From assembly GCF_900143215.1 (NCBI RefSeq), contig NZ_FRDM01000004.1:62001-126000 (forward strand): a stretch of 64,000 bases of DNA, given 5' to 3'. Both the position numbers and the translations under genes were made by a program. The first letter of the stretch is position 1, and each line of letters begins with the position of its first letter. The notes under the pieces were generated by a model that saw only the letters and a list, made by a program, of their open reading frames with translations, was not told the DNA's origin and ran no database searches. Positions 61,506-64,000 of this stretch are shown one piece after another. Origin of the DNA: Geodermatophilus obscurus. Its GTDB lineage: Bacteria > Actinomycetota > Actinomycetes > Mycobacteriales > Geodermatophilaceae.

Positions 61506-62912
61506 TCAGTTCCCGGCGGCCTCGACGTCCCGCTGGTCCAGGGCACCGGCCTCGACCAGGACGTCGAGTGCGGGCTCCAGGTCCGACAGGGCACGGGCCA
61601 GGTCCTCGGGCCGGGCGATCGTCCAGGCCTGGGACTCCACGTAGCAGCGCACCGCCTCGTCGAACGCCTGCGCGCCGGCCGCCTCGCGCGCGACCGCCAG
61701 GGCCGCGGCACCCTTGCCGTAGACCAGCTCCTCGTACTCGTCCTGGTCGTCGAACGAGGCCATCGAGCCGCCGACGGCACCCCGCCGGTCCAGGCGGTCC
61801 CCGTCGGCGCCCCCCTCGGCGTAGGTGGCGAAGGCCTCGTCGAGCCATGGGTCCCGGAACTGCGAGTTGCCGACCATGCCGTAGAACCACATGTGCGCGG
61901 CCTCGTGGACGACCAGGCCGGAGTCGTCGTCGCCGAGCACGAACGCCGACGAGTACTCCTCCCCACCGCCGCCGTCCCCGACCAGGGGAACGGCCAGCGT
62001 CGGGTACGGGAAGGGTCCGAAGCGGCGCTCCAGGTCCTCGATCGCCTCGGCGGTGGTCTCGGCCAGTTCCTCGGCGGAGGTCTCGGCGTCGGCCAGCACC
62101 CCGGCGGTGACCCGGGTGCCCCCGGCGTCGACCGTCGCGGTCCGGAACTCCCCCACCGCGACCAGCACGTCCCGGGCGACGGGGTCGGCGGATTCCCAGA
62201 CCCGGCGTCCGTCGGCGGTCGCCCGGGGCTCGGCCTGCTCGCCCGACATGAGCACGACGAGGTCGTCGGGCACCGAGACGCGGATCCTCGTGTCGGCCGC
62301 CGGCCCGGCGGTGGTCTCCCCGCTGACCTCGACCATCGGGTCCTGCGCCCATCCGTGGCCCGGCTCCCAGGTGAGCAGGGGGAAGCCGCTGCCCCACCAG
62401 GTCACGCCGTCGTCGACGCCCAGGCGGTCGAAGCCGGCCGGCGTCCGCTCCGGGGTGAGCCGCAACCGGAAGTCCAGCTCCACCGAGACGGTCGCCCCCG
62501 CGGGCACCGTCTCGCGGAGGTCCACGCGGTAGAGCCCACCCGGCGTCCCGGGGGCGGCGCCCTCGTCGACGTACCCGCCACCGGTCACCAGGTCCCCCCG
62601 CACCGACTCGACGGTGAGCCGGTGCCCGGCCGACTGGGGTGCGTTGGGGATCAGCCGGAACCACATCTCGTCCACCGGCAGGTCCGGGGTGAGGGCCACG
62701 GTCTCGGTGCCGGTCACGGTCCGCAGGTCGTCCTCCAGCCGCATGTCCAGGCCGACGACCGGCCGGTCCGGGTCGGGCGCGGCCCGCTCGGTGACCGGGC
62801 AGCCGGCTGCGGGCGGGAGGGCCGCCGCGGGCTCACCGGACGCCGTGCAGCCGGCCAGGACGACGACCGCGCAGCAGGTCGGGGCCCATCGACGGACGGT
62901 CGAGGAACGCAT
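61506..62912 (-). CDS. M1-type metallopeptidase lipoprotein
   Basis: 468-residue exported protein: lipobox LAGC (Cys about residue 22), a beta-rich N-terminal domain, then a gluzincin domain with zinc site HEAAHMWFYGMVGN and distal Glu DEAFATYAEGG. Only distantly similar to the other M1 enzyme at 54738; the GAMEN-like exopeptidase motif is replaced by GGGGEEYSSAFVL. ATG 62912. Confidence 0.87.
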   Translation of the reverse strand: MRSSTVRRWAPTCCAVVVLAGCTASGEPAAALPPAAGCPVTERAAPDPDRPVVGLDMRLEDDLRTVTGTETVALTPDLPVDEMWFRLIPNAPQSAGHRLTVESVRGDLVTGGGYVDEGAAPGTPGGLYRVDLRETVPAGATVSVELDFRLRLTPERTPAGFDRLGVDDGVTWWGSGFPLLTWEPGHGWAQDPMVEVSGETTAGPAADTRIRVSVPDDLVVLMSGEQAEPRATADGRRVWESADPVARDVLVAVGEFRTATVDAGGTRVTAGVLADAETSAEELAETTAEAIEDLERRFGPFPYPTLAVPLVGDGGGGEEYSSAFVLGDDDSGLVVHEAAHMWFYGMVGNSQFRDPWLDEAFATYAEGGADGDRLDRRGAVGGSMASFDDQDEYEELVYGKGAAALAVAREAAGAQAFDEAVRCYVESQAWTIARPEDLARALSDLEPALDVLVEAGALDQRDVEAAGN

Positions 62913-63057
62913 CGGCTCAGCCCACCCGGCAGGTCGGCCCGGCCCGCGCCCGACGGGTCCGATCCCGGCCGACCCACTCGGGCGCGACCCTAGGGACACC
63001 GGGTCGAGCCGCAACAGGCCCCGGCGCGCGGGAACTGCAAGCGTCAAGGAACAGCGC

Positions 63058-64000
63058 TCAGGCGACCGGGGTGGCCGTCCTGGCCTGCAGCCACCGCTCC
63101 AACTGCTCGGCCGGCAGCGGGCGGCTGAGGTGGTACCCCTGGACGACGTCGCAGCCGAGCGCCGCCAGCGCGTCGACGGTGGCCCGGTCCTCGGCCCCCT
63201 CGGCGACGAACACCAGGCCGAGCGCGTGCGCGAGCTGCAGCGTCGAGGTCACGATCGACGCCGACCGGTCGCTGTCGTTCATCGCGCTGACGAAGGTGCG
63301 GTCGAGCTTGAGCTCGGTCACCGGCAGGCTGGCCAGGTAGGCCAGGCTCGAGTAGCCGGTGCCGTAGTCGTCGATGGAGATGCCGACGCCGGTCTCCCGC
63401 AGCGCGGAGAGCACGCGGACGGCGCGTTCACGGTCCGCCATGAGCAGGCTCTCGGTCACCTCGAGGACCAGCGCGGTCGCCGGGACGCCGTGCCGGGCCA
63501 GCAGCCCGGCCACCTCGTCGGGAAAGCCCTCGTCGACCAGGTTCGACGGGCTGACGTTGACCGCGACGGTCAGCTCCCGCCCGCGGTCGGCCCACGCCCG
63601 CCGCTGGGCCAGGGCGGCATCCAGCACCCGGCGGGTCAGCGGCCCCATGAGGCCGGCGGACTCGGCCAGCTCGATGAACGCGTCGGGGAACAGCAGCCCG
63701 CGCTCGGGGTGCTGCCAGCGCACCAGCGCCTCCACCCCGTCGACCCGGCCGGTCTGCAGGCTCAGCTTGGGCTGGTGGTGCAGCACCAGCTCGCCCTCGG
63801 TGATGGCCCGGCGCAGCTGAGCGACGGCCTCGAGACGGTACCGACCGGAGCCGTGGCGCTCCTCGTCGTAGACCACCGCGCAGCTGCGGCCGGCCTTGGC
63901 CGCGTACATGGCCAGGTCGGCCATCTGCAGCAGCTCCTCGGCGTGCCGCGAGTGCCGCGGGCCGATCGCGATGCCCACGCTGGCTTCCACGCTGAGCGCC
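63058..64000 (-). CDS. GGDEF-EAL protein (5' end beyond window)
   Basis: C-terminal ~314 residues of a cyclic-di-GMP enzyme. The end of a GGDEF domain (VEASVGIAIGPRH, ADLAMYAAKAGR) is followed by a complete EAL domain with EALVRWQHPERG, EVTESLLM, DDYGTGYSSL and KLDRTF, so phosphodiesterase activity is likely. The GGDEF active site lies beyond the edge. Similar to the enzyme at 28626 in its EAL part. Confidence 0.9.
   Translation of the reverse strand, partial: ALSVEASVGIAIGPRHSRHAEELLQMADLAMYAAKAGRSCAVVYDEERHGSGRYRLEAVAQLRRAITEGELVLHHQPKLSLQTGRVDGVEALVRWQHPERGLLFPDAFIELAESAGLMGPLTRRVLDAALAQRRAWADRGRELTVAVNVSPSNLVDEGFPDEVAGLLARHGVPATALVLEVTESLLMADRERAVRVLSALRETGVGISIDDYGTGYSSLAYLASLPVTELKLDRTFVSAMNDSDRSASIVTSTLQLAHALGLVFVAEGAEDRATVDALAALGCDVVQGYHLSRPLPAEQLERWLQARTATPVA

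Overview
The window is high-GC (about 75 %) actinobacterial chromosome. It uses GTG starts freely, packs genes with ATGA/GTGA stop-start overlaps, and carries actinobacterial marker genes: mshB (mycothiol), a DUF3117 protein, a 7Fe ferredoxin next to dapC, a CsbD protein and a DivIVA-domain protein. Gene content and interspersed hairpin repeats suggest a Geodermatophilaceae-type organism (Blastococcus, Modestobacter or Geodermatophilus), but this is inference from gene content, not a search. I see no rRNA, tRNA, CRISPR array, transposase, integrase or phage gene. About 65 protein genes are supported; both edges cut a gene.

Layout. 1-6.7 kb: end of a secreted multicopper oxidase, a membrane protein and a signal peptidase I in one overlapping operon; a spore-photoproduct-lyase-like radical SAM protein; a PAS-GAF-PP2C phosphatase; and a three-gene operon of a lipoprotein, a 30-residue membrane peptide and a DUF6766 protein. 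6.8-12.7 kb: a CrtI-like oxidase, an unrecognised Rossmann protein with leucyl aminopeptidase, DUF3117, an array of 46-bp repeats, and 3-methyladenine glycosylase. 12.7-20.5 kb: a 1459-residue fibronectin-III/beta-propeller surface protein, an EamA transporter, DUF2243, CtaG, TfoX-like and SRPBCC genes. 20.5-32.7 kb: conserved housekeeping block with a DivIVA-like protein, a LOG protein, dapE, dapD, dapC and fdxA (diaminopimelate synthesis), a cyclic-di-GMP enzyme and mshB. 32.8-38.6 kb: oligopeptide ABC transporter operon.

38.9-44.2 kb: csbD, an SRPBCC-Nudix fusion, then a sulfate-assimilation cluster (Rrf2 regulator, cysC, Cys-containing leader peptide, sulfite reductase, a small zinc-ribbon gene, cysH). 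44.3-57.1 kb: mixed accessory genes, including PhoX phosphatase, a HipA-like kinase with its DUF3037 partner, an FNT channel, a CrtA-like monooxygenase and an M1 peptidase. 56.3-61.4 kb: a molybdopterin enzyme with a flavin reductase, divergent from sdhCAB. 61.5-64 kb: an M1-type lipoprotein peptidase and a truncated GGDEF-EAL protein.

Four things stand out beyond ordinary genes. (1) A family of interspersed hairpins often begins right at stop codons; the loop is conserved while the two arms change together between copies, and one copy has become the N-terminus of a flavin reductase. (2) Long, sometimes perfect, inverted repeats lie after operons, plus one between oppA and oppB. (3) At least twelve genes have an A/T-anchored hexamer (xAxxxT) 6-8 nt before the start codon, the pattern expected for leaderless transcripts. 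(4) Several tiny genes are easily missed: a sulfur leader peptide, a 58-residue zinc-ribbon gene, a 30-residue membrane peptide and a 13-codon upstream ORF.
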